Below, piece after piece: positions 42,111 through 42,761 of a stretch of DNA of 42,761 nt. Under the pieces are notes generated by a model, which saw only the letters and a program-made list of their open reading frames with translations, ran no database searches and had not been told where the DNA came from. Made by a program: the position numbers and the translations under genes. Position 1 is the stretch's first letter, and every line of letters begins with the position of its first letter. This DNA comes from SIAJ01 sp036266155 (GTDB lineage: Bacteria; Planctomycetota; Planctomycetia; Gemmatales; Gemmataceae), in contig DATANR010000095.1 of assembly GCA_036266155.1 (NCBI GenBank), positions 1 to 42,761 of the forward strand. The letters are read 5' to 3'.

Positions 42111-42731
42111 ATGGCTGAGGGCAAAGTTCCAACAGTGACTGAGGCGGATGTGGAGAGTCAGGTCGCGGCACTTAAAAGCGTGGCTGCGAAGTCCACCGAC
42201 CCATGTCTGACGGCGAAGTATATCGCCCTGGCAGACGAGCGGGTTCGTTCGCTTCTTCTCAAGAAGGTCCAGGAAGGCTACGTGTTCAAGAGAATCGAAT
42301 GTCTGGAAGTCATCTCGGTCCCCGAGAACAAGTACGTCTTGTTCGACTTCGACTGCAAGCCGGGCACATTTTGCTTGATCAAACCGGCCTTCCTCGTTGT
42401 GGTCAACATGATTGGCGCATATGTAACAGCCATCGTCGATCCCTATGTCCCCACCGCGTTCGGCTTACTTGGCTCCGACGCCACGTCTGCCCGTGGGGGT
42501 TGCGACAACTGCCGGAACTTCTTCCCGAAGTATGGAGACCTCAAAGACTGGCTACGGAAAGCAAGGGACGCGGGACAATTTAACAGTGAGGACGGGTGCA
42601 AGCAGTTCGTCAACGACACGACTACAGCCGCGGGGATCATCGCTCAACTTTTGGGCGGAGGCGTTGCGGCCGCGGTCATCGAGGAAGCTCTGCGTCAGTG
42701 CGGCAAGTGTGCATGCAAGGACATTTACTGA
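42111..42731 (+). CDS. Cys-rich protein of unknown function, second putative cassette gene
   Basis: The 206-residue protein has ten cysteines, several in pairs (FDCKPGTFC, GGCDNC, CGKCAC near the end), and no signal peptide. Two hydrophobic stretches may be membrane helices or a buried core: KPAFLVVVNMIGAYVTAIV and AGIIAQLLGGGVAAAVI. No family is recognised. The glycine-rich hydrophobic stretch close to the Cys-rich C-terminus recalls bacteriocin-like peptides, but that is speculation. GGGAG is placed well before the ATG. The start lies 61 bases after the cassette boundary (42050) and the stop 17 bases before the next R'' box. Confidence 0.65.
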   Translation: MAEGKVPTVTEADVESQVAALKSVAAKSTDPCLTAKYIALADERVRSLLLKKVQEGYVFKRIECLEVISVPENKYVLFDFDCKPGTFCLIKPAFLVVVNMIGAYVTAIVDPYVPTAFGLLGSDATSARGGCDNCRNFFPKYGDLKDWLRKARDAGQFNSEDGCKQFVNDTTTAAGIIAQLLGGGVAAAVIEEALRQCGKCACKDIY

Positions 42732-42748
42732 GCCACTCCGAAAAGTCG

Positions 42749-42761
42749 GCCTAACGGGACG
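42749..42761 (+). other. Start of a second attC-like site, cut by the window edge
   Basis: GCCTAAC at 42749-42755 matches RYYYAAC and is the exact complement of the core GTTAGGC of the preceding site. GGGACG follows to the end of the window. The remainder of the site is not visible. Confidence 0.5.

Overview
The window reads as about 43 kb of a GC-rich planctomycete chromosome, probably a Gemmataceae or Isosphaeraceae type. This rests on gene content typical of the phylum: a DUF1501/DUF1800 pair, a very large secreted protein combining an SGNH domain, a sugar-dehydrogenase-like propeller, a discoidin domain, a cupredoxin and cytochrome c, a YdjY-domain protein, a DUF11 lipoprotein, and a Ser/Thr kinase with an N-terminal zinc ribbon. 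Short hairpin repeats with a 3-nt centre, common in these genomes, also occur. The species was not identified.

Layout. 1-3.2 kb: the end of a membrane protein, a cluster of short palindromes, a small membrane protein, a decayed retropepsin-like fragment, then a two-gene unit of a 4-TM protein and a secreted cupredoxin-PEGA protein. 3.3-7.7 kb: polyphosphate kinase, divergent from a secreted alpha/beta hydrolase. 7.7-12.1 kb: a minus-strand unit of a secreted protein of unknown function, DUF1800 and DUF1501, facing the hydrolase across a perfect 38-bp palindrome. 12.2-15.6 kb: plus-strand metabolic genes (Cys/Met-type PLP enzyme, small unknown, NadA, CBM9-like protein). 15.6-18.7 kb: minus-strand acyl-ACP desaturase-like protein and DUF11 lipoprotein. 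18.8-22.5 kb: membrane kinase and HEAT-repeat protein. 22.5-27.9 kb: YdjY protein, a peptidase-MA-like protein that has lost its zinc motif, and an MFS transporter. 27.9-31.5 kb: tRNA-Gln with a clear promoter, a receiver-only regulator, a SET protein coupled to a ModF-like tandem ABC ATPase, and an SMP-30 family protein. 31.5-32.2 kb: a lower-GC patch with a small UVR-motif gene. 32.2-39.3 kb: MFS transporter and creatininase-family hydrolase with overlapping stop and start, then the giant redox fusion protein. 39.6-41.2 kb: an ECF-type sigma factor fused to a long N-terminal region holding an adaptor-like domain. 41.2-42.76 kb: an accessory segment.

The right end is the most unusual part. 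It carries two small unrelated plus-strand genes with no recognised family. They are separated by a 97-base element with the architecture of an integron attC site: complementary R boxes, symmetric 5-nt spacers, an extrahelical G in the L arm and a GTTAGGC core. A second perfect R'' box (GCCTAAC) starts after the last gene, and a weaker attC-like hairpin precedes the first. I read this as the start of an integron cassette array with no integrase inside the window. It is preceded by multiple copies of GCTGACCGG and by the unusual sigma-factor fusion.

Functions are from motif recognition by eye. No alignment, HMM or folding program was run.
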